DNA of 64,000 bases, from the NCBI GenBank assembly GCA_004193545.1, contig RPGO01000024.1:1-64000 (forward strand), written 5' to 3'. The translations under genes were made by a program, and so were the position numbers. Positions 36,111 to 45,454 of the stretch are shown piece after piece. Positions within the stretch are counted from its first letter, which is position 1. Each line of letters begins with the position of its first letter. Below the pieces are notes generated by a model. The model did not search any database. It was not told where the DNA came from and saw nothing but the letters and a program-made list of their open reading frames with translations. The DNA comes from Candidatus Argoarchaeum ethanivorans (GTDB lineage Archaea; Halobacteriota; Methanosarcinia; Methanosarcinales; EX4572-44).

Positions 36111-36371
36111 ATGGATAAGGGTCGTATACTTGAAGAGTTGAAAAGGAACCCAAAGAAGATTCGTTTTAAGAGGCTATGCACGGTCGCTGGGGCTTTTGGG
36201 TTTAGATTTAAAGGCGGAATGGGCAGCCATCGTATTTATGTGCGAGATGGAATAGATGAAATGTTAAATTTTCAAAATATAAGTGGTAAGGTAAAACCTT
36301 ATCAAGTAAAACAGCTTATAAAGATTATTGAAAAGTATAACCTCTTAAAGGAAGATGAAAGAGATGTATAA
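36111..36371 (+). CDS. hicA: HicA-family toxin (mRNA interferase)
   Basis: An 86-residue HicA-like protein. The N-terminal half is an extended helix (GRILEELKRNPKKIRFKRLC), then the dsRBD-like core with GFRFKGGMGSHRIYVRDGID and the conserved His in GSH, then NISGKVKPYQVKQLIKIIEK. It would degrade mRNA until bound by HicB. It overlaps the next gene by 8 bp or so. This module is of a different subtype from the one at 35.6 kb (order toxin-antitoxin here, antitoxin-toxin there). Confidence 0.82.
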   Translation: MDKGRILEELKRNPKKIRFKRLCTVAGAFGFRFKGGMGSHRIYVRDGIDEMLNFQNISGKVKPYQVKQLIKIIEKYNLLKEDERDV

Positions 36372-36624
36372 GTACGCAATAGAGATATTCCACAGCGAAG
36401 AAGACGAGGGGTCTATCGCGGTGGTACCAGAATTACCGGGATGCACAGCGTTCGGAGAAAACGAAGAAAAGGCATTGGAAGAGATAAAAATAGCTATGGA
36501 ACTATGGATAGAGACTGCGAAAAAAGAAGGGAGAAATATACCACAACCCCCTGGAAAAGAGATTCTAAAACTAATCTATGAGAATTCCTTTCGCACCACA
36601 CACCTTGATGGGGCCGGCGCATAA
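36364..36624 (+). CDS. hicB: HicB-family antitoxin (second module)
   Basis: An 86-residue HicB: KYAIEIFHSEEDEGSIAVVP, ELPGCTAFGENEEKALEEIK, IAMELWIETAKKEGRNIPQP. The Met at 36364 (MYKYAIEIF) is preferred; the frame is open three codons earlier. Its stop TAA lies inside the left end (GCATAAC) of the attC-like element, as often seen when a cassette gene runs into its recombination site. Confidence 0.84.
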   Translation: MYKYAIEIFHSEEDEGSIAVVPELPGCTAFGENEEKALEEIKIAMELWIETAKKEGRNIPQPPGKEILKLIYENSFRTTHLDGAGA

Positions 36625-36716
36625 CAGAGCGTATCTGGCTTTGGCTATCACCTTCACCAAAATTGGCCTTACTGGCAACTTTGTATACTTGCAGAACGTT
36701 ATATGCAATCGTGGAC
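36608..36716. repeat. attC-like intergenic element, copy 2
   Basis: GGCGCATAACAGAGCGTATC, GGCTTTGGCTATCACCTTCA, CCAAAATTGGCC, GGCAACTTTGTATACTTGC and GAACGTTATATGC follow each other in the same order and spacing as in 34258-34360. The outermost GCATAAC and GTTATATGC are inverted. A weaker relative may lie after the hicA pseudogene (about 36000-36066, with CGTCAG/CTGACG arms). Confidence 0.4.
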
Positions 36717-37134
36717 AAAATATTAATAACTATGAGTATATTAAAAAAGGAATTGACATCAAGATGCCGCTATTTGATGCGAAGGAGGTTGTACCCATAA
36801 ATTCCGGCGTGTGTTCGATGGATAAGATGCTAACCGATGTTGATTACGTGAGTTTTTTGGTCGAAATTTTGTTAAAGTTCGGTTAGAAACCGCCCGGAAT
36901 TTTGTTCAGAAGTTGAAGAACCATCTTGAAAGGTGGACAGATGGAGAGAAATGAACGGAGTTTGGAACTCTCGCCCGCCTTAGAAAATATGGCTTCTCTG
37001 ATAACTCGCGTTGAACAATCTGATAAATCATCATGCGTGTTCGGTTAAGAGACAAATCATGCTAAGTCAGGGGAACACAATAAATTATTAGATATGCAAT
37101 ACCTGGAATTATGGAAATACAAAAATATTTTAAG
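36717..37134. other. Intergenic region, nothing recognised
   Basis: Only short frames with no family resemblance, for example one starting MPLFDAKEVVPINSGV near 36764. The composition is like decayed coding DNA. Confidence 0.4.
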
Positions 37135-37207
37135 TGCTCCGATCGGGATTTGAACCCGAGTCCTCGGCTCGAAAGGCCGAAATGATTGGCCGCTACACTA
37201 TCGGAGC
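37135..37207 (-). tRNA. tRNA-Glu (anticodon TTC)
   Basis: Acceptor GCTCCGA/TCGGAGC, D-arm TAGTGTAGCGG, anticodon stem TCGGC/GCCGA with loop CTTTCGA (TTC), T-arm CTCGG-GTTCAAATCCCGA. Only 17 bp separate it from tRNA-Gln on the same strand. Confidence 0.95.
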
Positions 37208-37224
37208 GCTGAAGCATTTCCCAG

Positions 37225-37297
37225 TAGTCCCGGGCGGATTCGAACCGCCGTCGCCGGCTCCAAAGGCCGGCAGGATTGACCACTACCCTACAGGACT
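37225..37297 (-). tRNA. tRNA-Gln (anticodon TTG)
   Basis: Acceptor AGTCCTG/CGGGACT (one G-T pair), anticodon stem CCGGC/GCCGG around loop CTTTGGA (TTG), T-arm with GGTTCGAATCC. It is transcribed first, ahead of tRNA-Glu. Confidence 0.95.
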
Positions 37298-37369
37298 GCT
37301 TTTTTTTACATCAATACACCATCATACATATTCTTTGTGGCAAAAAGTGTAAACAAGTGTAACATCTTT

Positions 37370-38394
37370 TTAAAACAATGGTTTATCGGTTTGTGGCAGA
37401 ATCTGTTGTTCTCGCGCAAGCTGAAAGAGTGTTTCGACCGCTGCTTTACCATCTACTCCTATGTCGATGGTGTAATCATTAACGTACATGCCGATATGGG
37501 CTTGTATCACATCGTCTGCCATTTCCTGTGCATACTGTTTTACATATTGCATTGCTGCACCAGGGTTTTTATTTGCATACTTGATGCTCTCACAAAGAGC
37601 TGTGTCGATAGTATCTATGGCTTTTTTGCCAATACTTCGCTTTGCAGCAACACAACCGAGGGGAATTAACTTCCCAGTCTCATCTTCCCACCATTCTCCA
37701 AGATCCACCACTTTCTTTAGCCCATAGTGTGGATAGGTAAAGCGGCTTTCATGAATGAACTTCGCTTTGCAGCAACACAACCGAGGGGAATTAACTTCCC
37801 AGTCTCATCTTCCCACCATTCTCCAAGATCCACCACTTTCTTTAGCCCATAGTGTGGATAGGTAAAGCGGCTTTCATGAATGATTGCTCCCGCATCAACA
37901 ATTCCATCTGCTACCGCAGGCATTATTTTGTCAAATGGCATGGCGACTATGTTTTTTATTTTTGGCTCAAACAATTGCAACAACAGGTATGCAGTGGTAA
38001 ATTTTCCTGGCACAGCAATTGTTTTTCCAGTAAGCTCTGCCTGTTTGAAACTCTCTTGTGCAACAATAATTGGCCCACACCCTCTTCCAAGTGCACTTCC
38101 ACTTCGCAGAAGAGAGTATTCATCAAGCAGGAATCCAAGTGCATGGTAGGAAAGCTTGCTTACATCATAGCATCCTGAAAATGCCTGCCGGTTCAATGTC
38201 TCAATATCATGCAGGTGCGGGTTGAATCTGACGTTGCATATATCAACAGGTAAATTTGTTTCTGCTTGCGTTGTATGTGGGTGTTGGTTAAATCTGACGT
38301 TGCATGTATCGACAAGGTTGTGGGCTAAAGCATGAAATATAAAGGTATCATTAGGGCACGTTGAATAGCCAAGTGAATAATATTTGTTTACCAT
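37370..38394 (-). pseudogene. MqnD-like menaquinone biosynthesis gene broken by a 125-bp tandem duplication
   Basis: The N-terminal part (38394 down to about 37760) is an MqnA/MqnD periplasmic-binding-fold enzyme: YSLGYSTCPNDTFIFHALAH, GCYDVSKLSYHALGFLLDEY, GSALGRGCGPIIVAQESF, AVPGKFTTAYLLLQLF. The C-terminal part (to 37370) continues as IGKKAIDTIDTALCESIKYA, QEMADDVIQAHIGMYVNDYT. A perfect 125-bp tandem duplication lies between; because 125 is not a multiple of three, it shifts the frame. Removing one unit restores about 295 residues. The family makes 1,4-dihydroxy-6-naphthoate in the futalosine route. Near the N-terminus a short segment is also repeated (CNVRFNQHPH / CNVRFNPHLH). Function is lost unless the duplication is excised. 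Confidence 0.85.
37634..37883. repeat. Perfect 125-bp tandem duplication
   Basis: Units 37634-37758 and 37759-37883 are identical, beginning ACTTCGCTTTGCAGCAACAC and ending CTTTCATGAATGA. The absence of any mismatch points to a very recent event, or to an assembly error. Confidence 0.95.
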
Positions 38395-38412
38395 CTCAAA
38401 TCCATGCAGTAA

Positions 38413-39225
38413 TCAGTCTATCAGTTCTTTTACAATCGGCACGAGTTCATCTAACCGATTGATGGTTTTATCCACACTCTCAAGAAGCCTAGCTGGACGC
38501 ATATTATACTGCTGCAAAGTTAGTATCGCCATGTCTGAAGCCTCAAAGGCAAGTAAATCATTTATAGCATCTCCTACCATGATTACTGGATTATATTCCT
38601 TTTTAAGTCGATTGACTATCTCCCTTTTACGAAGAGGAGTGGATAAACCAAAGGATTTCTCTTGCGTAATTCCAATACAGTCAGCCAAGTGCTCAATATC
38701 CAGTTGTCGATCGCCAGAAGCTATGTACACATCAACTCCAAGCTGGTGCAGGGCTGCGATAATCTTTTTTACATGAGGAAATAAACTCCCCCTGCTGCTT
38801 AAAGCGTATGGGATGTTCTGGGCTTCCATATCTACCATGATACCGATTCCAACATAATAACGATTATTGTAACCGGACAATACCTCATCCAGTACCTCTT
38901 GAAGGTCTCTTACTGTTGCCTTATTATCCTTTTTAACAGCTTTGATGACCGCATCTTTTGTTATAGGCTGCGATGTGCAGGTAATACCAATATCAATGTT
39001 ATAGGTGTCAAGAAAATCACGGATTGGCATTGAAGATGGGAGTTGTTGTATATCTTCAACATCTTCCATGTGGATTACTGCAATCACACATTCCTTTTTT
39101 TTACTAGCCATTGCAACAGTAGACACATCACACAGCATCAAATTTTTATTTATGTCTTTGGCTATTCGATACATAGAAAGCAGAGTGCCAGCACTATCAA
39201 ACACCACAGCAGCATGTTTAGACAT
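38413..39225 (-). CDS. Archaeal HAD-superfamily hydrolase
   Basis: A 270-residue HAD protein with motif I VVFDSAGTLLSMYRI (residues 7-21), an unusual inserted N-terminal cap, motif II YIASGDRQLDIEHLA, motif III Lys in LRKREIVNRLKKEY, and motif IV IMVGDAINDLLAFEASDMAI. It is like the soluble P-type-ATPase-related phosphatases of methanogens, whose substrate is unknown. It ends 18 bp before the mqnD-like gene on the same strand and would be cotranscribed. Confidence 0.75.
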   Translation of the reverse strand: MSKHAAVVFDSAGTLLSMYRIAKDINKNLMLCDVSTVAMASKKKECVIAVIHMEDVEDIQQLPSSMPIRDFLDTYNIDIGITCTSQPITKDAVIKAVKKDNKATVRDLQEVLDEVLSGYNNRYYVGIGIMVDMEAQNIPYALSSRGSLFPHVKKIIAALHQLGVDVYIASGDRQLDIEHLADCIGITQEKSFGLSTPLRKREIVNRLKKEYNPVIMVGDAINDLLAFEASDMAILTLQQYNMRPARLLESVDKTINRLDELVPIVKELID

Positions 39226-39447
39226 TACAAAACATAGTAACCTAATTCTAATAATATATGTGTTTCCACCAATAGTATCATGTCAGGCTTGTGAAATCAT
39301 AGACAATTTAGTCATTTTGGGGGCTCATAGTAACTTCTGGGCTTTTTCCTTAATCAAGTTTCAGGTCAATCATCATCGCTCAGGTTTAAGTAAAACTTTT
39401 CGGAAATAATATAAATAAGCAGGAACAACGACACTCTGGTACTACGT

Positions 39448-40641
39448 ATGAAGATCATTCGCGATCCAGTGCATGGACATATTCAGCTTGACGATCTTGC
39501 TGTTCAAATCATCGATACGCCATACTTCCAGAGGCTGAGGCGGATACGGCAGCTTGGATTGTCGTATCTTGTATACCCTGGTGCAAATCATACAAGATTC
39601 GAACACAGTCTTGGGAGTTATTATCTTGCATGCCAGCTCACACACCTTATAGAGGATCCACAGGCAAAAAAAGAAATACAGATAGCAGCCTTGCTTCATG
39701 ATATTGGACATGGGCCGCTATCTCACACCACTGAAGAACTAATTCACAGATACACCAGAAAAACTCATATTGATGTGGAAGATATTGTTGAACATACGGT
39801 TATTGCAAGCATACTTGAAGCATACGAAATCTCGCCAAAACAGATAGTAAAACATATAAAAGGCCAGACTTATGAAAGCCAGATACTTACAAGCGAAATT
39901 GATGTTGACCGTATGGATTATCTGATCAGGGATTCTCACTATACAGGTGTTGCTTATGGGCTCATTGACCATCTGAGACTCCTTCACGAAATACATTTTC
40001 ATGGAAACAAACTTGCAGTAGAAACGGGTGGGTTGCAGGCGGTAGAAGCTTTACTTATATCACGATTCTTTATGCATCCAACAGTATATTATCATCATGT
40101 AAGTCGTATAGCAGAAAGCATGTGCCAGAAAGCCATTGAACACCTGCTGGATAAACAAAAACTGCAACCTTTAGAGCTACGCTCAATGGATGATACAACT
40201 CTTATCACAACCCTGCAACAATCAGATAAATACACAAAAGAAATAGCAAATCGGTTGAATAACAGAAACCTCTTCAAACGAGCCATATACACAGGATTTG
40301 CCAATCTTCCTGCAAACATTTTAACATACATTGGGCATTCCAAACGACTTGAACATGAAATAGCAGAAACAGCAAATATCAATCCGGACTATGTAATTGT
40401 TGACATACCACCACAGCCAGAGATATGTGAAAGTAAAGCACAGATTATAATCAATGACACTACACTACCGTTGGACAGGGCCTCACCAATAGTAGCTTCC
40501 CTTGAAAAATCACAGCACGATAACTGGAGGCTTGGGATATATACGCTGCCGGAGTACAGGAATCGTATAGCGACTGCTTCACGAGAGATACTCCAGATAG
40601 AAAGAGAAACAAAGCAATATCGGTTGGATAACATGCCGTGA
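39448..40641 (+). CDS. HD-domain phosphohydrolase (SamHD1/dGTPase-like)
   Basis: A 397-residue HD protein. It begins IRDPVHGHIQLDDLAVQIID then FQRLRRIRQLGLSYLVYPGA, the family start. The metal site is HTRFEHSLGSYYLA, AALLHDIGHGPLSH (HD) and SEIDVDRMDYLIRDSHYTG (final Asp). It probably hydrolyses (d)NTPs; archaeal members are often annotated as dNTP triphosphohydrolases. A TATA-like AATAATATAAATA lies about 40 bp upstream. The next gene follows after 70 bp. Confidence 0.9.
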   Translation: MKIIRDPVHGHIQLDDLAVQIIDTPYFQRLRRIRQLGLSYLVYPGANHTRFEHSLGSYYLACQLTHLIEDPQAKKEIQIAALLHDIGHGPLSHTTEELIHRYTRKTHIDVEDIVEHTVIASILEAYEISPKQIVKHIKGQTYESQILTSEIDVDRMDYLIRDSHYTGVAYGLIDHLRLLHEIHFHGNKLAVETGGLQAVEALLISRFFMHPTVYYHHVSRIAESMCQKAIEHLLDKQKLQPLELRSMDDTTLITTLQQSDKYTKEIANRLNNRNLFKRAIYTGFANLPANILTYIGHSKRLEHEIAETANINPDYVIVDIPPQPEICESKAQIIINDTTLPLDRASPIVASLEKSQHDNWRLGIYTLPEYRNRIATASREILQIERETKQYRLDNMP

Positions 40642-40711
40642 AATAAACACACATTTATAGTTTAATACCTACTCTATAATCTTAAAGATATGAAAAACAA
40701 TTTAAAATCGT

Positions 40712-41176
40712 ATGAATGATTTGATTTACACCGTTGTGCAACCTTTCAAAATAAAAGGTGAACGCAGCATTAAGACAAAAGAATTCATCCTCAGCCTTGT
40801 ACTGGATTTAAAATGGTTTAAACCGGATGAAGCAAAAACTGTGCTCTCAACTGCTGTAAACAACGGACTGCTGCAACAAGAAGGAGATTTTGTAACAGTA
40901 AACTTTGATCTTACACAGGTAAACCCCCCATTTGATTTCAAGCCAACCACCGATATAATAACTACAGCAGAAGAAAGCTTGTTTGAAAAAATAATTGAGC
41001 GGATCATCGTTAACACTGGAGAGGATAAACGGAAGGTCATAGCAGCTATCAACCAGAACCAGGAAAAATTATCTAGATTGGTTGATATAAATGTAAGCGC
41101 TTTGATAATAGCTATGGAAAATGATGTTGACGTGTCAGACCTGATTAACGCTGCCTATCACGAGCTTGAAATATAA
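40712..41176 (+). CDS. DUF2240-family archaeal protein
   Basis: A 154-residue protein conserved in archaea (DUF2240): YTVVQPFKIKGERSIKTKEF, LDLKWFKPDEAKTVLSTAVN, NGLLQQEGDFVTVNFD, an FDFKPTTDI linker, and a C-terminal helical part ending in DVDVSDLINAAYHELE. The N-terminal half looks like a winged helix; no function is established. Confidence 0.7.
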   Translation: MNDLIYTVVQPFKIKGERSIKTKEFILSLVLDLKWFKPDEAKTVLSTAVNNGLLQQEGDFVTVNFDLTQVNPPFDFKPTTDIITTAEESLFEKIIERIIVNTGEDKRKVIAAINQNQEKLSRLVDINVSALIIAMENDVDVSDLINAAYHELEI

Positions 41177-41204
41177 TATTGGTATTTGTTTAGCTCCTTT
41201 TTGT

Positions 41205-41329
41205 AACCACGAGATTACACAGATTTTCACGAGAAAATATGAACATGCAAGATATAAAATGCAAATCTAACTAATATCGTATGCCTAAGTATCATCTTCT
41301 TGTATTAGTCTCGTGGAATCTCGTGGTTT
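41205..41329. repeat. Inverted CACGAGATTACACAGA repeat upstream of the S-layer gene
   Basis: Left arm AACCACGAGATTACACAGAT with TTTCACGAGA (41205-41236), right arm TCTCGTGGAATCTCGTGGTT (41309-41328). Same family as 16421 and 27567. It makes the frame appear open upstream of the true start of the next gene. Confidence 0.6.
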
Positions 41330-41417
41330 TTCCGCCTCAGCTCGAAACATATACTTTACCAAAAATAATGATGAGTTTTTATATGATGTGGAAAATAAGA
41401 TTAAACGAACGATTAAG

Positions 41418-44400
41418 GTGAAGCACTTGACTACCGAACGCAGCTATCTGTTATTAATAACGTTATTTTTCATATCTGTTATGTGTGCCTGTCCGGTCGC
41501 TTCTGCTGATGATAAAATAAGTCTTGAATTTCCACTTGAAACTGGAGATAGTATATATTTTGAAGATGGCTACTACAAGGTAACACTTGTCGGTACTGAA
41601 TGGCAGTTTGGTTGGGCACTGCTTAATATTAGCTGTGATGGTTGTTTATACGAGCCGCGAGAGGTCTACGGTCGTAAAAACCAGACAATTCATTATCCAA
41701 CTACTGATAACCCAATAATATCTATAACTAATACAAGAGACGTTAGTAGAGATAGTGCCAGAGTAACCATATCATTTCCAGAACGCTGGAGTTATAAGCT
41801 CGTCACTGGAGAAGAGGTGGATAAAGTAGAGGTGGATAAAGTGGAAATACGTGGTGACGTGTATGATAACCTTACTAACCATAAACCCAATGTCACTGGT
41901 AAAGGTATAGCAAGCTGGAATTCATACAACTTTGCCGGTTTTTTCTATGATTTTGATAATGATTTTTGGAGCGAGACGTTGACGGTTGAAAATGTATCTG
42001 GCCGCAGTATCGATGAAAATGATTTAGTCTATGAATCTAAGCCTGTGAATATAAAATACGAACACAAGGCATGGGGTAACTACACTGCGATTGGCTTTCT
42101 GGCTGCGAAATATTTTGCAGGATACACCGACAATGGCGTTGTGGAAAAAAAAGATATGGTTTCGAAAGGGTACCTTTCTAAAGTGTTAATCGATGAAGAC
42201 GAAAAACACACCATCACCATTGGAAGCACTCTGTCCCTCAAGGAAGGGTATGCACTAAAAGCTATTGACATCAGCGTAAAAGATACACTGGTACGCTTTG
42301 TACTACTAAAAGATGGTGAAGAAGTCTCCAACAGTGATGAAATTGTCGATAAAGGTAAAAACTACGTATACGAGAAAAAGATTGGGAATGTCAGCGATAT
42401 TCCAATAATAATCGTGTATGTTGAAACTGTTTTTCATGGCAGAGAAACGGATGCAGCCTTCATTCATGGAGTATTCCAAATTTCAGAGAACCCCATAAAA
42501 CTCGAAACTGGTAATGAGTACAGGATAATGGAAGTAATGAATCTAAGCAATGGCATCACAATGAAGAACACAGAAACAATATCTCTATATGCTGGTGACA
42601 CGATCGATGTGATGGGAGAAGTTCGTTTTAAGGTAGCAGATTCTGATGAGTTGAGATTTTATCCATTTATAGACTGCTCCGGGTATTGTGAGATCAGAGG
42701 AATGTTGGCAAGCGGTACAGAAGCTCAAACATGGGATCCGTATTCTTTTGCAGGGCTTTATTACGATTTGGATCAGGATATTAAAACTGAAAAATTGGAG
42801 ATTTCAGGAATTTCTGGCAGAACGATAGAAAAAGGAAATCTGACGTATCAGACCCATAGTACTCATAAATATTTCAATGTTTATACATATAAAGGACTTT
42901 TAGTGAATGGAGAAGCTAATTATTCAGTTATTGGCTGGAAAGGAGAGCAGTATGCAGCCATCAACGAAAAGGCAAATAAGATTGCCAGGATAGTTGTTGA
43001 GCAGGATAATACTCCAAGTGATAAAAAAACCTTGACGATTGGCGAGACATGGGATATTGGAGATGGCTGGAGTTTGACGGCTCAGGGGATCGATGCCAGA
43101 GCAACTCCAAGACAGGCATGGCTTGTCCTAAGCAAGGATGGCGTAAAGCTTGAAGATGAAGTTGTAGCTGATGGAGATGTGGTTACCTACCAAGAGGATC
43201 TCAGTGGTGAAAGTGATGTCCCTCTCTTTGTAACTTATGTAGACAGCGTGTTTGCAGGTGCAACCACTGATATGGTGCAGCTAAGATACACATGGGCGAT
43301 TTCCACTGATGTAACTATTATAAAAAGCGGGGATAAATTTGGTAAACTGGAAGTTGTCAATGCCACACAGAAGAAACTTATTCTAGATAACAACTATAAT
43401 TTTTCCCTTGATCGAGGAAGTAATAAACACATAATTGGCAAGATCAATTTTAAAATTGCAGATTCTGATGAGTTGAGATTTTATCCATTTATAGCTATAA
43501 ACAGCTTCCCCCCTCCTCCCCTTGCTGCATGGCCAGGTATAGCCAAGTGGAATCTCTATGAAAATTATACCCTTGCCCTGATAGCCATTGATGCGAAATC
43601 ATCCCCGCGTCAGGCGTGGCTGCAGTTATCAAAAGATGACTATGTTGTAGAGGATATTGTTGTGAGGCAGGGAAATATCTACAGGTATAACGGGACACAA
43701 TGCGAGATATTCAGCGCTAAAATAGAAGCTGTTTTCAAAGGAACCACTACTGACCTGGTGAGGCTGACAGATGTCTACCAGTACTCGGAGACAAATGGAA
43801 GTCTTCTCATAAACAATAATACTTACTCATTCATACACGGTTCTCCTGATAGACAGGACTGGGAGATATATGAAAACCATAATTTTTCCCTTGTGGATAT
43901 CGATGCAAGAGTAACACCAAGGCAGGCGTGGCTGCAGCTTTCAAAGAACAATGTAACAGTTATGGATAGCGTGGTTGTATCAGACGATTGCTTCTCGTAC
44001 AGACCAAACACAACCATCTTCAGGGCATGTGTAGGTGATATTTTCTGGGGCATTAACAATGCAACAAGCAGCAAGCTGGTTACACTTGAGGATGTTTATC
44101 AATATTCTGAGATAAATGGAAGTGTTTTGATAAACAATGCAACCTATTTATTCATGCCAGAGGAAGCTGCGCCCCTTGAAACATCAGAGCTTGAAGAAAA
44201 TTATACTCTCTCTTTGATGGAAATCGATGCAAGGGCTACACCCAGGGAGGCGTGGCTACAGATTTCCAATGGCACTCACAGGAGCAATGCAATAGTTTAT
44301 GATGGTGAGAGATACACTGATGGCGCTCTGGAGATTGTTATCGGTTCTGTGTTCTATGGAAGGAAATCAACAAACCTGGTACTTTTAAGCAGCGTAAGAC

Positions 44401-45449
44401 AGCACTCTGCGAACGGCACCCTGATCTTAAACCAGTCCATGCTACTCGCTGATCAGTATCCAAATGGAGAGATATGGGCGCTGCACGAGAACTACGCCCT
44501 CAACCCAAGAGAGATTGGTGCATATACGAGACAGGTCTGGTTCACACTCCTCAAAAACGGCACGCCTGTATATGATACCGTGATGAGAAGCAAACAAGTG
44601 TATACCTACTATAACGGTTCCATGAAAGTATTCACTGCTAAAATAGATTCTGTGTTTGCAGGAGCCACCACTGACATGGTGCAACTCAGAGAGATCAAGC
44701 AGTATTCAGAGCTTGATGAAAGAGAATTTGCAGATCTTCCAGCCTGGTATCCAGTACATCTAACATACGGATATGACATTGCAGCCAAACAGATCAATTG
44801 GTGCACCATCGCTTTACAACTCTCAAAAAACAACCGAATAATCGACGAGGGAATTTTCTCTGACACATTTATGCTGGAAGACAGTGGCAATCAAATAACA
44901 GTGAGTGGAAGCCTTGACTCACATAATGTTACACAATATTATGGTGATATAGAAGTACTCAATCTGACAAATGTTATATTAAAAGCTGGTTATTCCAAGA
45001 AAACTCTTACGATATCACCTCGATCACTGAAAATATCAATCACATCTCCTATTCATAGACTACAGAGAAACCCGATTGCCTTTGCAAGCAGTGTAATCGG
45101 CGGCACACCACCATACAGCTACAACTGGACCTCAACTATCAACAACCACATCGGAAGTACTGATACCTTCAGCAGAAATCTGTCAAATGGTTCTCACACA
45201 ATCACGGCAAGAGTAACCGACAGCAGAGGGGTTACAGTAACAGACAGTATCGTTATTTCCTCTTATAACAAGCTTAGAGGTGATGTAAATAGCGATACCC
45301 AAATCACTTCAGCAGATGCTGCAATCGTGCTTCAAATAGCAGTTGGCAGCAGTCTCTGTGATTCCAAAACCCTCGCTGTTGCTGATGTTAGTGGGGACGG
45401 CAAGGTAACATCCCTTGATGCACTGATGATTTTACAACAGATAAGATAA
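41418..45449 (+). CDS. Giant S-layer-type surface protein with PKD-like and dockerin domains
   Basis: About 1340 residues from GTG 41418, just before a signal peptide (SYLLLITLFFISVMCACPVA SADD); the frame is open upstream only because of an intergenic repeat. Two full S-layer family domains (WNSYNFAGFFYDFDND and WDPYSFAGLYYDLDQD landmarks) are followed by about five shorter repeats of the ENYTLxLxxIDARxxPRQAW type, each ending in VRLxDVYQYSE. Then come a PKD-like beta-sandwich (FASSVIGGTPPYSYNWTSTI) and a C-terminal type I dockerin with loops DVNSDTQITSADA and DVSGDGKVTSLDA. No membrane anchor is seen, so retention may depend on dockerin-cohesin binding or lattice contacts. aroK begins 5 bp downstream. 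Confidence 0.87.
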   Translation: MKHLTTERSYLLLITLFFISVMCACPVASADDKISLEFPLETGDSIYFEDGYYKVTLVGTEWQFGWALLNISCDGCLYEPREVYGRKNQTIHYPTTDNPIISITNTRDVSRDSARVTISFPERWSYKLVTGEEVDKVEVDKVEIRGDVYDNLTNHKPNVTGKGIASWNSYNFAGFFYDFDNDFWSETLTVENVSGRSIDENDLVYESKPVNIKYEHKAWGNYTAIGFLAAKYFAGYTDNGVVEKKDMVSKGYLSKVLIDEDEKHTITIGSTLSLKEGYALKAIDISVKDTLVRFVLLKDGEEVSNSDEIVDKGKNYVYEKKIGNVSDIPIIIVYVETVFHGRETDAAFIHGVFQISENPIKLETGNEYRIMEVMNLSNGITMKNTETISLYAGDTIDVMGEVRFKVADSDELRFYPFIDCSGYCEIRGMLASGTEAQTWDPYSFAGLYYDLDQDIKTEKLEISGISGRTIEKGNLTYQTHSTHKYFNVYTYKGLLVNGEANYSVIGWKGEQYAAINEKANKIARIVVEQDNTPSDKKTLTIGETWDIGDGWSLTAQGIDARATPRQAWLVLSKDGVKLEDEVVADGDVVTYQEDLSGESDVPLFVTYVDSVFAGATTDMVQLRYTWAISTDVTIIKSGDKFGKLEVVNATQKKLILDNNYNFSLDRGSNKHIIGKINFKIADSDELRFYPFIAINSFPPPPLAAWPGIAKWNLYENYTLALIAIDAKSSPRQAWLQLSKDDYVVEDIVVRQGNIYRYNGTQCEIFSAKIEAVFKGTTTDLVRLTDVYQYSETNGSLLINNNTYSFIHGSPDRQDWEIYENHNFSLVDIDARVTPRQAWLQLSKNNVTVMDSVVVSDDCFSYRPNTTIFRACVGDIFWGINNATSSKLVTLEDVYQYSEINGSVLINNATYLFMPEEAAPLETSELEENYTLSLMEIDARATPREAWLQISNGTHRSNAIVYDGERYTDGALEIVIGSVFYGRKSTNLVLLSSVRQHSANGTLILNQSMLLADQYPNGEIWALHENYALNPREIGAYTRQVWFTLLKNGTPVYDTVMRSKQVYTYYNGSMKVFTAKIDSVFAGATTDMVQLREIKQYSELDEREFADLPAWYPVHLTYGYDIAAKQINWCTIALQLSKNNRIIDEGIFSDTFMLEDSGNQITVSGSLDSHNVTQYYGDIEVLNLTNVILKAGYSKKTLTISPRSLKISITSPIHRLQRNPIAFASSVIGGTPPYSYNWTSTINNHIGSTDTFSRNLSNGSHTITARVTDSRGVTVTDSIVISSYNKLRGDVNSDTQITSADAAIVLQIAVGSSLCDSKTLAVADVSGDGKVTSLDALMILQQIR

Positions 45450-45454
45450 AAACT

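Noticed and set aside
41313-41417. Upstream extension of the S-layer gene frame (MESRGFSASARN...)
   Set aside because: It is encoded by the right arm of an intergenic inverted repeat and a TATA-like region; the signal peptide begins after GTG 41418.
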